Shown: positions 46,177 to 59,187, counted from the stretch's first letter. The stretch is DNA of 64,000 nucleotides from Mactra quadrangularis (GCA_025267735.1 CM046294.1:2204001-2268000), one strand, 5' to 3'. Notes: generated from the sequence alone by a model not told the origin. Translations and numbers: made by a program.

Positions 46177-47131
46177 AACAAGAGCTGTCAGAGGAGACAG
46201 CATGCTCGACTTAGTTAGCGTTTGTCACAGGAGTAAAAAATATGTATAAGGAGTTATAAACCTAGTCACGTGAGATGTGGTTGATAATAAGAAACATATA
46301 TTTAAAGTTTGAAGTCAATACCTTAAAAAATAAAACAGTTGCAGTAAAAACAAACATTTTTTAAAGAAAACTCTAAGTTCAAGGGGAGATAATTCTGGAA
46401 AAAATATATTTGGAGTTATACACCTTGTCACATGAGATTTGGTTGATAATAAGGAATGTACATTTAAAGTTTGAAGTCAATACCTATAGAAATAAAACAG
46501 TTGCAGTAAAAACAAACACTTTTTAAAGAAAACTCTAAGTTCAAGGGGAGATAATTCTGAAAAAATATATTTGGAGTTATACACCTTGTCACATGAGATT
46601 TGGTTGATAATAAGGAATGTACATTTAAAGTTTGAAGTCAATACCTAAAGGAATATAACAGTTGCAGTAAAAACAAACATTTTTGAAAGAAAACTCTAAG
46701 TTCAAGGGGAGATAATTCTGAAAAAAAATATTTAGAGTTATGAACCTTGTCACATGAGATGTGGTTGATAATAAGAAGCATATATTTAAAGTTTGAAGTT
46801 AATATCTTAAGAAATAACAAAGATATAGGAGAAAGTATTTTACTGCACAAAAACTTTAATCTGTGCACAAAAACTTTAATCAGTTCAAGGGGAGATAATT
46901 CTGAAAGAAATGTGTTTGGAGTTATATACCTTGTCACATGAGATGTGGTTGATAGTAAGGAACATATATTTAAAGTTTGAAGTTAATATCTTAAGAAATA
47001 ACAAAGATATAGAAGAAAGTATTTTACTGCACAAAAACTTTAATCAGAAAGGTGGACGCGGACGCGGACGCCGACGCCGACGCTGGGGCGAGTAGGAGAG
47101 CTCTACATTACTACGTAAAGTCGAGCTAAAA
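46177..47131 (+). mobile_element. Helentron-like element, family C, copy 2
   Basis: Almost the same sequence as 27907-28867 throughout, including the five-unit array and GGACGCCGACGCC microsatellite (two units shorter). Differences are scattered single bases. Confidence 0.8.
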
Positions 47132-48353
47132 AGGAAATTAAGAAACTTTATCAGATTACTGTATAGATCTGAGTCAAAATAGAAGGAAAATTTAACTTTA
47201 CCAACTAAAATCCAAGAGTTTCAATTCAGTTGTTTTTGTAATCATTTTTTCTCTCTAAGTGATGTTATATTAATACTACATAAAATCTATTTTGAGCTTT
47301 ACTTAATAGATGAAAATATGTACAAGTATGATGTATGTACTATACTAGCAATTTTTTTATATTATACTACCGTATATTAAATCATATTACATAATATTAC
47401 AATAGTTTTTATTATAAATATGTTGCATTTTTTCTACAAAATGTGTATAATGTGGTTGTGGTTCGAAAGTTCAGATCCCTCTAGAAAAACTCAGACCTCC
47501 CTAGAAAAAAATCCTGGATCCGCCCCTGTATTATAATATACTAATTATTTTATTTACCGTTTATAATCATTATTGTGTATAATATTTCATAAATTCTAAT
47601 TATCATAATCACTTACTATATCAATTCTACCCATCCAACATGGATAAACACACAATGTGGAGCTTGTTTATGTAAAGTTTCTGTTTCACAAACAAGACTG
47701 GTTTCATTAAAAACAATATTTGGAGATGAAACATAAACAAAGTTTAATAGTCTGATTTAAAACAAATGATATCATCAATTGTATCCGGAACACAAATTTA
47801 AGGGTTTTTCCAGATGAGTTAAGGCTTGTTTGTACCAAATGCATCCGTGCAGAACAAAGTTATTTTACATATAACTGCCGAATAAGAATGCAACATAAAT
47901 CAAATACTATTGTCCTGTGAACTCCAACATTTATTTCAACTTTGTTCTGCACTGGTACTTCCTGTACAATCAAAGTTTTATAGCTGGAAAAACCCATCAA
48001 CTTGAGTTATAAATTAAATCTATTTTCAATGCACTGTTTGTATAACGCACATAATGTACGATTTAAAATAAATGTTAAATGTCAAAGTGGTCGTTAAATC
48101 AGTAAATGCTTATAAAAGTACATGAATATGCACAACCTAGTTCACTAATATGTAACTAAGGCGGATCCAGCGGGGTGGGGGGGGGTCACGGACCCCCCCC
48201 TTGAAAAAAATCCTGGGTCCACCCCTGTTCACAAGTTACACTTGAATTGTTGAATCTGCTACGTTTTTTGAGAATTATATTCTCTGATGCTCAAATAAAA
48301 CAGGAATCTAAAACATTATACATACAACACTGACATTACACAGAACATAATAG
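47132..48353. other. Gene-free stretch with small GC-rich foldback
   Basis: AT-rich. ATCCTGGATCCGCCCCTG at 47507-47527 recurs as a foldback at 48163-48232 (GGGGTGGGGGGGGG / GGACCCCCCCC). No gene. Confidence 0.4.
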
Positions 48354-48716
48354 GGGACTTTTGTCAGTTATCTTTCCTTGATAAAATCTGAGGCAATCCA
48401 ATTGGTAAGTAGGTCCTATCAGTTGGAATCCTCAGATTTTATCATGAAGTTCTATATGTAAGGATAACAAAATATTTCATATAATATCTTTCTTGTTAAT
48501 ACAGATATTAACAGGAGTGATGAAATTTAGATAGTTCTTTACCCTAACAATACTTAGCTTGATTTTCGAACAAATTAAATGATTTACAAAAAGGCTATTT
48601 AAGATTAATTGTGGCAAATCGACATTGAAAAGTAAGGGTAAAATCCGAGTAATCCAACTAATTGGACCAACCTATTTGAAGAGTATACAAGGGGAAATAA
48701 CTAAGACTAAGGTCCC
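48354..48716 (-). mobile_element. PIF/Harbinger-like MITE, copy 4 (inverted)
   Basis: Same ends, opposite orientation. Flanks TAG and TTA, so the duplication has decayed. Confidence 0.75.
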
Positions 48717-49054
48717 TTATTATAGATTTGCAAACATAATCTGATTCTCTGCTTTATAAAACTACACACAGACATTAGTATATATTGTCTTTCTAGTAAA
48801 TGCTACATCTTTAACCTTTAATCAATTGAATTCTAGTAATAGATTTGTCTTGTCTTACATTTAGAGCACTTATGTATCATTATATGTCTTTATCAAGCAA
48901 TTTCTGATGCAATGGTTTGCTAAGTTTAGAGAAGTTTTTTTGCCAGAAGAGAAGCTTTTCTTGCTGCCTGAAAACATTTGGAACCTTTGGCATTTTAAAT
49001 AGGAACAGTATAAATAAAACACATACTTTCCACACAGCAAAAAAAGCAAAACTC

Positions 49055-49785
49055 CCTCACAGTGTTCCTAGAAAGGCTAAGTCTCTGGATTTAACTGCTA
49101 ACCAATTTAGAATGACAGACAACTACCATACATGATTACGAATCAGTGGTGGGAGGGAGATGGCCTAAGATATTTCATGATGAAATTCAACGAAAGTATG
49201 AGCACCCTTAGTCTGGATTACCTGCCCCTTACCACTATCGTTATCGGGTCAGGCAAACGGGTATCATTGCAGCCTCCTCAGTTACTACACAGGTATTATG
49301 TTTTCTTAATCTTGCATGATCATTTGCTAACGATAGTTACTTTAGTAGGAGTTTCGTACTATATAGGACATTTGATTTCGATTTTTCAGATTACACTTAT
49401 ATTTAGCCGACGATTAACAAAAACATGTTTCAAGTGAACACAATTTGGACGTGGATTAGACTCATTAGAATTTCGAATACTTTATTTTGCATATATTAAT
49501 GTAACCGAACAACTAAAAAAGGTATCCACTGCAATTCTTGTACAATGATCCTTTGATTTAAGCCTGTGTAGTGAGAAATGCTCATTTGAAAGCATAATTA
49601 ATTTTAATTATCCAATATCTAATTCATTACATAGGGCGGGGCCATGATCATGCTTTGCCTGACGTACTTTTACCTGCCTAAGTATGACTGGGAACCAGAC
49701 AAGTGCACCCTGGGAATCAAACCCATGGCACCTCAATCAGTAGAACTGTGTGTTACCAAATAAGCTAGATGGCTTCTCAGTCAGA
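49055..49785 (-). mobile_element. tRNA-derived SINE, family 1, interrupted
   Basis: Body at 49055-49208 and head at 49705-49785 (GGGTTTGATTCCCAGGGTG and TAGCTTATTTGGTAACACAC on the minus strand), separated by a 496-bp insertion. Confidence 0.75.
49209..49704. mobile_element. Insertion inside a SINE, hAT-like
   Basis: Flanked by GCACCCT (49202-49208 and 49705-49711) inside the SINE. Ends TAGTCTGGATTACC and, inverted, TTGTCTGGTTCCC. A 101-codon frame inside shows no known domain. Confidence 0.55.
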
Positions 49786-49824
49786 AAGGTATACTTCTAT
49801 ATAAATAGTGATATCAATACATGC

Positions 49825-50184
49825 CAGTCTTCGAATTTAGCCACCAGACCGAAGACCGAGTCCGTCTAAAACACTGACGGTCTGGTTAAAATATACGGAT
49901 CACAAGACCGACTGTCTGGTGGAAATTTCAATAGCAATATTACTAAAAATGCATAATCGAACATAAAACTTGCAGTTGCAAGTAAGTCAAGCAATTCTGT
50001 ATTTAATGTTTATTACATAATATCATATATGAGGTAGAAACATAAGCAGTACAGTCTAAAATAACATATAAAAACAAAATATGATTGGTAAGCCTTCGGT
50101 CCGGTAAGTCTTTTCTGTCTGGTAAAATTTTGGCGTTTACCAGACCAAATGTCTTGCGCTTTGAAAATTCATTCGTGAAGACTG
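49825..50184. mobile_element. hAT-like MITE, 360 bp, with 6-bp duplication
   Basis: Ends CAGTCTTCGAATTTAG and inverted CAGTCTTCACGAATG; perfect ACATGC duplication (49819-49824, 50185-50190). Subterminal ACCAGACCGAAGACCG / GTCTGGT motifs. Confidence 0.8.
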
Positions 50185-50701
50185 ACATGCTATCTGAAGT
50201 AACAGCAATTTTACATACTTTATACAAAATCATTAAATGTTCACAAGCGAGATAAACAAAATTTTCTATCTAGACTGGGTTACAATTATATGAAATACTC
50301 AGACTACATTACAATCAATAATATTCAATACTGGTCACAGTCCAAAAAAAAATCTCAGATTGGCTATATCCAGACTAGGAAATCTTTTCCATTTATCCTG
50401 AGGGGAAAATCTCTTATACTAAATATGTAACATTGAGAAAAACATCAATTACAGACAGACAGTACTATATCTTTTAAGTTCTTAACATTTATTGACCATT
50501 TCCTGGTATTTCACACGATGCTGTTATGATGTTATTATGTAAATTTTAATATTGCTAATTTTGTACTCATGGAATATTTCATGAAAATTGAAAGTTTTAG
50601 AACTTTCAACTATTAGAGAAAATTGAATTTTGTCAAAAGGGGTTAAAATTATTGTAACAAACTAAAACAAAAATTTATGAGATTTTTTTAGCTAAAAGAA
50701 A

Positions 50702-51012
50702 TATCCAGCCGCCCGGCTAGGTAAGTTGGTAGCACACAAGTCTACTGATCCATGGACATGGGTTCGATTCCCGGGCAGGGCATACTTTCGTGGAGCTTGG
50801 TCATGAAATTATTATTACAGCCATTCTCCCTCCAAACAATGATTTTTAATTATGTAGGGAAGTTGTCAGTCACTGACGAAAGTATGCGCTTAGTAGTTAG
50901 TTAACAGCTAAATTCAAAGATTTAGCCTTTCCAGGAATAGCGAGTAAGTTAACTGACCACCATTATATCACCTATACAATGTGTTGCTACAGCGTTAAAC
51001 CCAACAGAAAAA
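50702..51012 (+). mobile_element. tRNA-derived SINE, family 1, best tRNA-like head
   Basis: CCGGCTAGGTAAGTTGGTAG (box A) and TGGGTTCGATTCCCGGGCAG (box B), then the body down to GCTACAGCGTTAAACCCAAC. No CCA-compatible acceptor pairing, so not a tRNA gene. Confidence 0.85.
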
Positions 51013-51551
51013 AAGAAATATCTGAAAGTTTTCAATTCTGATTCATGGCTATTTAGATTTAAAGTGAATAAATCTATTTCCTATGCTATACATCTAGAAA
51101 AAAAAGATACTCATCAAATGATATAAAGAATCGTTTTTAAGGTCAAAATTGAAAGAAAACAATTTAAATTACACAATTTACTTAGACTTTGAGAGAAAAC
51201 AATCTAAATTACACCATTTACTCAGACTTTCCTACACAAACATTCTATATATGTAACATATTTCATGTCACTACATACAAATGAAACAGAGCTCTAAATT
51301 TTTATTAATTATTATTTATTAAATCACAGGGACACATTTTGCAGGAAAATTCTATATACTGCGGTCATTTGAATGTGACACTGACTATGAATCATAAATT
51401 TTAAAATTTATGAAACATAATCCATCTAGATTTATATCATAAAAACTCTGGTAAGCCCTGCATTGTTTTCATTTTCAATAGCTATACATCCAAGTATCCC
51501 TAGTCTTGGTGGGTGGTAGACATGTACTACAAAATTGTTGCCACATTAAAA

Positions 51552-51962
51552 CAGGGCTTTTTCAGTTTTTTGGGAAAAGGGCCCCTGCCCAAATTGGGAA
51601 TTTTTAACGCTGTAAATAGTCTGATGTGGGAAAAAATATCGACAAATCAACGGAATTGGGAAATTTCATCATTAATTTTTATGCAATAAATCTTTATATG
51701 CTTTGCTTTGTGTCAAGTGTTGCAGTGCTCTTAAAGAGTTTGTTCTAGCAGTTCAGTGAGGCATTCAATGCAAATTCTCATGTATTTATTAATTTTACAT
51801 GAAATCTTGTGGTTTCTTTTGTAAAGACAAAAGACATCCTGTTCATAGGGAATTTTTTAACAAGATAGGGAATTTTTTCTTGAAATAGGGAAAAATGGTA
51901 GTTATTTGGCATTGGGAATGGGGCCCATATTCGGCCCAGTGAGATAGGCTGAAAAAGCCCTG
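51552..51962. mobile_element. hAT-like MITE, 411 bp
   Basis: Perfect inverted ends CAGGGCTTTTTCAG; repeated TTGGGAA / TAGGGAATTTTTT subterminal motifs; A-rich flanks hide the duplication. Confidence 0.7.
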
Positions 51963-52326
51963 TAAAAATAGAAATCTTTAGCTAAATAATGTTCATGCAA
52001 ATATTGAACACCAACATTCAATACCAGATCATATACATGAAGTTGGTTAAGGATAACTTTACATAGCAATGTTTTTGTTCATATGGTGTTGCTTTAACAA
52101 TAACTAACAAGAGTTTAGTCTAGCAGAACATCATAACATGTTAGAATATCCTTTTATTCAAATAAATTTCTTGTTTAATCTAATATCTATGTTTATAACG
52201 AAGATGTATTTATAACAATAATTACTGTATCCAGTAACCGCGAAACTCAACAGTTTATTACTAGGAAGTAGGTTCTGTGAAGATCATCATCAGTCATGTA
52301 AACTTCATCCCTGCAGAGCTTAATAA

Positions 52327-52693
52327 GGAATCTTAGTCAGTTATTTCCCCTAGTATACTCTTCAAATAGGTAGGTTCAATAACTGAATTAGTTGGATTAC
52401 TTGGATTTTACCATTACTTTTCAATGTAGATTTGCCAATATTAATCTTAGATAACTTTTTTTGTAAATCATTTAATTTGTTTGAAATTCAAGCTATGTAT
52501 TTTAAGGGTAAAGAACTATCTAAATTTCACTTCTGTTAATATCTTCATTAGCAAGAAAGATATATCCGATGAAATATTTTGTTTTCCTTACATAGGACTT
52601 TAATGATAAAATCTGAGGATTCCAACTTTAAGGACCTACTTACCAACTGGATTGCTTCAGATTTTATCAGGGAAAGATAACTGACTAAAGTCC
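52327..52693 (+). mobile_element. PIF/Harbinger-like MITE, copy 5
   Basis: Ends slightly worn (GGAATCTTAGTCAG / CTGACTAAAGTCC), flanked by TAA on both sides (52324-52326, 52694-52696). Confidence 0.8.
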
Positions 52694-52744
52694 TAAATTG
52701 GGCTAGTGAAAATGGCTTCATAATTATAATCAGACAATTTGATA

Positions 52745-53000
52745 TTTCATCTTTAACTCTAACAAGATTTCATTAATATGAAGCTTCTAACAAGATTTGG
52801 TGGAAATTGGAACATTAATGTGGCAAGTAGAGTGCAAACAATGAATACCTTTGATTTGACCTAATGACCTAGTTAAAGACTTCACATCACCCTTTATCAA
52901 ATTTGTCACACATTTTATTGATATAAAGCTTCTGAGCAGTTTTGATGAATGTTGGAACATAAATATGACCCCTAAAGTGCTAATAATCAACAAACAGTTA
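52745..53000. repeat. Degenerate tandem repeat, two units
   Basis: AAGCTTCTAACAAGATTTGG then TGGAAATTGGAACAT at about 52779 recurs as AAGCTTCTGAGCAGTTTTGA then TGAATGTTGGAACAT at about 52926, roughly 147 bp apart, with GACCTAATGACCTAG between. Looks like an old fragment of a satellite-bearing element. Confidence 0.45.
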
Positions 53001-54381
53001 ATGAGAGTAAGTCCTCCTTAACCAACCCAGTTGATTATCATAATATAAAAACTATTATAATCTATATGTAAAATTTGGTTTGACACAACAATACAAGAAC
53101 TTCCTGTTTCGAACTTGGTCAATGTTATCAGAGGTAATACTAAAGTAATACCATCTAAGCAAATTTATTTTGTTAAACTGTACTGTAAGCATTTATGCCG
53201 GTACTTTGTTACTGGTAAAAACATAGCTTTTGTTCATAATTTTCTAAAAATTGACCAACAAATAAATAACATTTTTAAATAGTCTACAGACCTTCTATCC
53301 TTGTTCAGTCTTAGACAGATTCCACACAATTACAAAATATCCAGTCTTATTCCAAGCAAAAATTACAAGATATCAAGCCTTTTCCCATCATATGTATCTG
53401 TATGATGCCATGCTCTTAAAATTCACTTTTTCAATCATTTCCACAATGATGCTTGAGGCGACAGCAAGGGGTCATGTGTTTACTTGGTTCCATAGCAAGA
53501 AAGGCTACAATGATGTTGGGTAGCTAGCCCTACAGCTGATATTTCTACTGTCACATCCCGTCTAAAATCTGACCATATCTGCATACAACGATACCGGCGC
53601 AGAAATTACCAGAGGAGAAATTTTTCAGGACTGCATAAGGTTGAACTTAAAAATTTAACAGTGGCCCAGCGTAAAATGTGTACAGAAAGTCTCATGTTAA
53701 TCAGTGTCAGTATGAGTATATTCCAAAATGACAGAATCTGTACAACAACCTGTAGATGTGGAAGTAAATGACTGAGAGGAATTCCAAATTTATAATGTTC
53801 CTGACATTTTGGCACCAAATCACAAATACCCTTTTCAACATAGTAGTATCATTTCCTTATAAAAGAGATTAACATTAAGGTACTTATAAGTGAAGTTTTA
53901 GAACAAGGAAGGTTTCTTTAAGTTCAACAAAGACTTGGGAAACCAAAGCAACAGTTTCTACTAACCCTGACTAGTCCTAAGTCAGAACTGTTCACTGTTG
54001 CTTCATTCAATGATTCAGTAATTTCAGAACCTGAAACTAGGCAACACAAATCCTATTGCAGTACACAACCAGTTTGTAAAAATAACATAAAAATAAACAA
54101 CAATCAAAATACAGAATGAAATAACTACAAACATACGAGTATTCAGTCATCGTAGAGTTGAAATCAACAATTGTTAGAGTCGATCAGTGCACGTTGAATG
54201 AAATATTCGACAGTTGATTTGACCCAATTTGTGTCATAATATCGAACCTCAAACTAAAAGAAATCGAATAACCAAGATCTAAATCAACACATTAGACAAA
54301 GGTCTGAATAAAACAACTGATTTATACGTTGTGATGAAAAGTCTAAGTCACACAAAATCCTGTGTTTATAAAAATATTTAC
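53001..54381. other. Gene-free stretch
   Basis: AT-rich unique-looking DNA; only short open frames without recognisable features. Confidence 0.4.
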
Positions 54382-54430
54382 CTGCGATAAGTGGGTGAAA
54401 TTTTGTAAGAAGAACAGCTAAAATCTACTC
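54382..54430 (-). promoter_or_regulatory. Candidate non-coding first exon (donor) of MIB2
   Basis: On the minus strand ATCGCAG|GTAAAT is a strong donor, about 12 kb upstream of the coding start, whose exon has a clean acceptor but no in-exon promoter. Position and strand fit a 5' UTR exon; the exon's upper limit is not known. Inference only. Confidence 0.2.
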
Positions 54431-54510
54431 AGATAGGTATGACCTCAAAATAAGCCCTGCCTTGTTCTAACGAAAACGAGGCTATTCGCACCAACATTTC
54501 CAATCTCTCA

Positions 54511-54555
54511 TACAGAGTGGTCGATCCTTACTCTATAAGGATCGACAACTCTGTA
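54511..54555. repeat. Hairpin, 20-bp arms and 5-nt loop
   Basis: Arms TACAGAGTGGTCGATCCTTA (54511-54530) and its inverse (54536-54555) with one mismatch, loop CTCTA. Close to the candidate MIB2 5' exon. Confidence 0.8.
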
Positions 54556-57500
54556 TAAGAAAGTCAATCTTCCACCCAAGAGTAATCGTCCTTGATAATA
54601 TGAGTATTACTTATACTTTTCTGCACGTCACACAACACGCGCGATAATGGATGAAATAGAACATTATTGTGACAACAGATGAAATTTCACAAGTCGTTTG
54701 CGTTCGGGTAAGCTTGGGTCCAGGTACTAAGATTTTACTAAGGTCCGAAACTATATATTGTTTAATCATTGTATAGTGCGGACACATTGACCGCGACCTG
54801 ATCTTTATGCAAGAATATTCATGACATTGAATACGAATGTAGTATTAATGCTCGATAACAATCGGATTTTATCGACAAGGCTCGAATTTAATTTTAACAC
54901 AGGGATTAATTTTAAAGTACATTTAAAGCGTACAACGAGTGTCTATTGCACATAGGCCGGACTAGAGGATTGTACGATGAGGCTAGCTACCAATTTGACG
55001 AAATCGCGTGCACTTGTAAACGCTAATTATCTAAATTATTCACAATATTAGATGTTTCAGATCACCAACTAAACAAAACTATTGTTTAATATTATATTCT
55101 AATGTCCATGGTCTATTTTAAATCCTAAAATTACATTTTTTTATAAGTTTTGATATCTATTTATAGACAACCACGAGTGGCATAATTACAATGTATAGTC
55201 TCAAACTAAGTCTAAGCTGTTCACTAATCCATTCACAAAGCAATAAGGTAATATAACCATGGTAGCCAGTCCCGGATTTACCGGGGGCACAGGGGGCACG
55301 TGCCCCCACCCGGCCCCACAGGTATTGACACTAGTACAAAGAAAAGGGCAAAAATCGGCACCATCAAGCAAAGCGATATTGATCAACTCGACTTTCTGAT
55401 TATTTTTGCTATAAAATCATTCATCCGATCTTTTAAAATAAATAATGATCTAAATTGATTCATTCAAGCATCCCAAGATACCCAGATCCCGCCTTATCAA
55501 ACGTTCAAATCATTGATCGTGCAAGTGTATGGTCCTTTTTACAGACAAATAGATACCAATAGCTATGTATGTTGTCTATATTACACATACCTCAACAGTA
55601 TATTTCAGACCGTCGTCAATGAAATTACCATGGTAACTAGCTTGCGAGGCCTAAGTTTGGTTATTGTGCACTGTGTAATCTTGTTTACTAGTGGAAATTG
55701 TCGGCGTTTTTTCATAGCAAATTAGACGGCGAAAAGACGAGGACAGCTTGTCGAGTGTTTTTAATACGTCACTATTATGACACTTGAACTTAGTTAATTT
55801 TGAAAAATAACGCGATTGTCTGATGTTGGTTTTTTTAAAATAAAAATAAAGGTATTAAAATTCCAAATAACTTTTAAAGAGTGACCGAGCCTACAACATA
55901 AATAGAAACAGTCAAGAAACAACAATACCATGTCATACCAGATACTCGCCAGCAGAATATAGCTGTCAGAAAGGAATCCTTCTATCCCCGTACAAACCGG
56001 AACTGAAACATCTTATCTACCAGCACTGTGTCTGCTAAGAGTTTTGAGGCCTTCAAAACTCTACTTCCATAAACAATTATAATATAAATATGTTTATAAA
56101 TTTCACTGTATATATATATGTGAAGCACAATTATTAAGTTTTTAACATGGACTTTAAATGCATTTTTATACGCGCACACCGAAACATGAGGCAAGATAGT
56201 CAACTTGATGATGGTAGCTGATATGCGGTAGAAGTAGATTAAATTATTTATGAAAGACATAGCAAAAAAGACGGAAAAAAGCCGAATACAGCCGAGTGTA
56301 TTTTCGTCATAAAAAGAATTTTCTTGATATTGGAATTAGCGAATGTTTGATATAGTTTTATTAGAAAATGAATTAAAATTAAAAAAAAAACAGTTTTAAG
56401 AGTGACCTACCTTACAACAAGTTTCCCTACAAAAACGAGACTAATATTAATCAGTGATTAAACTTTTTTTCCATCAAATGATAAATTCATAGGCTTGGCT
56501 TCGTTATTTTTTTTAATCCTTGTTTTTTATTTTATATCAATTTGAGTTTTAAATATTTATAGTCCTTATGATTCTCCTAAGGAATTCAAAAATGTGATTC
56601 TTCAGCGGTCCAGCGATTTCCACGTTTTGAATCGTCCCAGAAACTATTTTTGTAAATCCGCTACATTTTCCAACAAAAAAAACCGCAGAGTTTCAACACA
56701 ATGAATCAAGCCTCTTTGTTTACAAAAAAAGTATCTTAAACCGGCGATAAAAACATCGGCAAATTTTCTCATTGCATTCGGTGATTTTATGCAAGTTACC
56801 AGCTGTATGTTTTTTAATAAAATTCTTGATATTTTATATGATAAAATTAGTGATTACAATGTATTTGTAAATCAGGTTTTTTATCAGTCCAACAAATTAA
56901 ATTTAAACGGACACATGTAAGATATGATACCTCAATCATAGCGCTCAATTTTTTCCTTAGTTGTGCCCATAAATGCTCAAATTTGCTTTGTTGACATCAT
57001 TGTTTTTCATCGGAAGGGATACCCCTCCCCAAACACCCCAAACAACGACTCGATCTGTCGTTCCGACTTGTATGCTTGAGGTTGGCGGTTAAATGGACTA
57101 ACGTGTTTTAATTTTACACTGGATTTAACCAAAAACTTGGATTAACATCATAGTTTTATACGGGCAGGCATTGACCTTTTTTTAGAATACAATGAAAATT
57201 TACCGAGTTTTAGCTTCATTTAATCCTTTAAAAGAGTGTTTTAAAGTGCTCAGATTTGCACCTTTGACATGCAAAAATTCAAAAGTTTCCCACATCTTCC
57301 GTAGGGGACACTTCCCGAACCCACCCAAGCTGTCCCCCCACTAACGACCCCTCTGGAACCGGCCCTGGTAACTTATGAAGTCTAAACTTTAACATAGTAT
57401 ACATAGGTCTATATATGTGTGAAATATATCTAGTCTTGTGTGAAATATATCTAGTCTTTGAAGTCCTTGATTACATCGTTGTCATCTAATTTTTTATTAA

Positions 57501-57866
57501 AAAATTTTGGAGGGAGGAGTTTATGCGAGAAAGACGCCCCATAATTATTTCTTTGTACGCATTTGTAAAGCATTACACGAAGTTGTTATTGTTTAGTGCT
57601 TCCTAGGACAGGTCACTGTTATTGAATTGGCAGTGTATTTACATAAATCTCATTTCCGACAAAAATATCAGAATGTACCCAAGCTAATTATTTTCATCAA
57701 AAACGATAATAAATAGTATATTTTTAAACAAGAATTCAAGAGCAAGTATCATTTTTGTGCAGACAATATTAATACAATTCAATCCATTCGATATAGTACA
57801 TTCGGAAATAGGACTCACCGAATCCATTCGAACAACCAATGTTGTGAATTGAAAAGTAAATTCGGT
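54556..57866. other. Intergenic region between MIB2 and Dishevelled
   Basis: No gene found. GC-rich patches at 55266-55322 (CCCGGATTTACCGGGGG) and 57295-57368 (CCAGGGCCGGTTCCAGAGGG on the minus strand) could be the ends of a 2.1-kb element, but pairing is weak. Should contain the Dishevelled promoter at its right end. Confidence 0.4.
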
Positions 57867-57875
57867 CGCCATTTT
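57867..57875 (+). promoter_or_regulatory. Candidate YY1-type site near the Dishevelled start
   Basis: CGCCATTTT, 52 bp before the ATG, fits the core YY1 motif (GCCATNTT), which often sits at or just after transcription starts in animals. No TATA box is obvious nearby. Confidence 0.3.
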
Positions 57876-57926
57876 TAGTGAATCTTATTTTCAGTATTTG
57901 GAATTTTGACAAGTCGTGCCTCCGCT

Positions 57927-58096
57927 ATGGAGGAAATCAAAGAGACAAAAATTATTTATCATATTGATGACGAGGATACTCCGTACTTAATTAAACTTAA
58001 CATCCCTGCTGATCGTGTCACGTTGGGCGACTTTAAAAATGCCCTCAATCGCCCAAATTACAAGTTTTTCTTCAAATCGATGGACGATGATTTCGG
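57927..58096 (+). CDS. DVL: Dishevelled exon 1 (coding): DIX domain, first part
   Basis: Dishevelled is the cytoplasmic hub that passes Frizzled/Wnt signals to the destruction complex and the planar polarity branch; its DIX domain polymerises. Residues 1-57 read [18 protein letters not shown], then [18 protein letters not shown] and [11 protein letters not shown], a clear DIX N-terminal half. ATG at 57927 lies in a good context and matches the family start; in-frame upstream codons are not ATG. Donor TTCGG|GTGAGT, phase 2. Confidence 0.95.
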
Positions 58097-59117
58097 GTGA
58101 GTAATTGCGGCATCATGTACGATTTCTACTGTAGTTATTGGCAATGATGTCCTTTATTTTATTCTTGCCTGTAACATATGTTACAACTGATGATTTGCTT
58201 GATGCAAGTATTTTTCGATGTGTATGAGTCACCAGTGGCAGTGCAGGCCAGTCAGCATCCATTATTCAGTTGGCATGAAATAGCATTGTGTTAAAATAAC
58301 CGTTTTAACCATATTTATATTTTATTGTTGATTTGCTAGAATGACCGAGCTTTATCATAATCTTCATACTTAGTTTACTGTGCTATTTTGCATTTCATAT
58401 TGTTATGATTTCCTGCAGTCCCTATTTGGGGGGGGGGGGTAGAACTAGAAGTTAAGACTTATATTTGTGAGTATTCCATTATGATTATTTAGCATAAATG
58501 ATGACTGAATATAGGCATAGTAAAATTTGTGTATAACCATATAATGTTGATACTTCTACATGTTTAGCATAATGTATACATTGTGGTCCAGCAATATAAG
58601 GCTGGATAATTCTGGTTTAAGGTTGCTGGTGTGCGCACACCTGGGAGTTATTTAAAAACATGATTGCACATATTTCAGTCTGTTTATTGACAATTATTTG
58701 CTGCCGATAAATTGTATGCTGACATCTTTAAACGTTGGAGATGTCGACAAAAGCTTGTTTTCGTTAAAAGACTCAAATTCTCGCAGCAGCCAAAAATTAG
58801 GCATGATTTAAATAGTGCATAAAATAATAATTACATTTCTTAGTCCAAAAATACATTTTTCTGTGTGCTGTAAATGGTTACTCTGAATCCTTGCACAAAT
58901 TATTTTTTGTACATGACTCAGTTCACTGCTCGATTTAATTTTGTGTGCAGGATATGGAGCTACCGATCTAAACTCACTGTGGCATTTGGGACATAGCTCA
59001 ACATCTAAAATTGTGTCAGCCTTCTTGGTTGGGTCCAGTGAATTTTCAGACTCTCTTCCTATTAAAATATATATTTGGTAGGCACTTTGAAATAATATTT
59101 ACTTTTTACCATTTCAG

Positions 59118-59187
59118 TGTTGTAAAAGAAGAAATTATAGATGAAGAACAAAGATTACCATGTTTTAATGGACGTGTAGTTTCATGG
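59118..59187 (+). CDS. DVL: Dishevelled exon 2: DIX domain, second part
   Basis: Codes residues 57-80: [20 protein letters not shown] then VSW, the conserved end of the DIX domain. Acceptor TTTCAG|T, donor ATGG|GTTAGT; leaves in phase 0. Confidence 0.95.

Noticed and set aside
50702..50780. tRNA gene
   Set aside because: A and B boxes are present but the cloverleaf arms do not pair well and a SINE body follows directly.
55264..57368. A 2.1-kb TIR transposon with CCAGTCCCGG / CCAGGGCCGG ends
   Set aside because: End similarity is short and imperfect and the possible GGTA duplication is weak; kept only as a note.
54382..57926. A shared bidirectional promoter for MIB2 and Dishevelled
   Set aside because: The start codons are 15.6 kb apart, and even the candidate MIB2 first exon is 3.5 kb from the Dishevelled start; no single promoter region can be supported.
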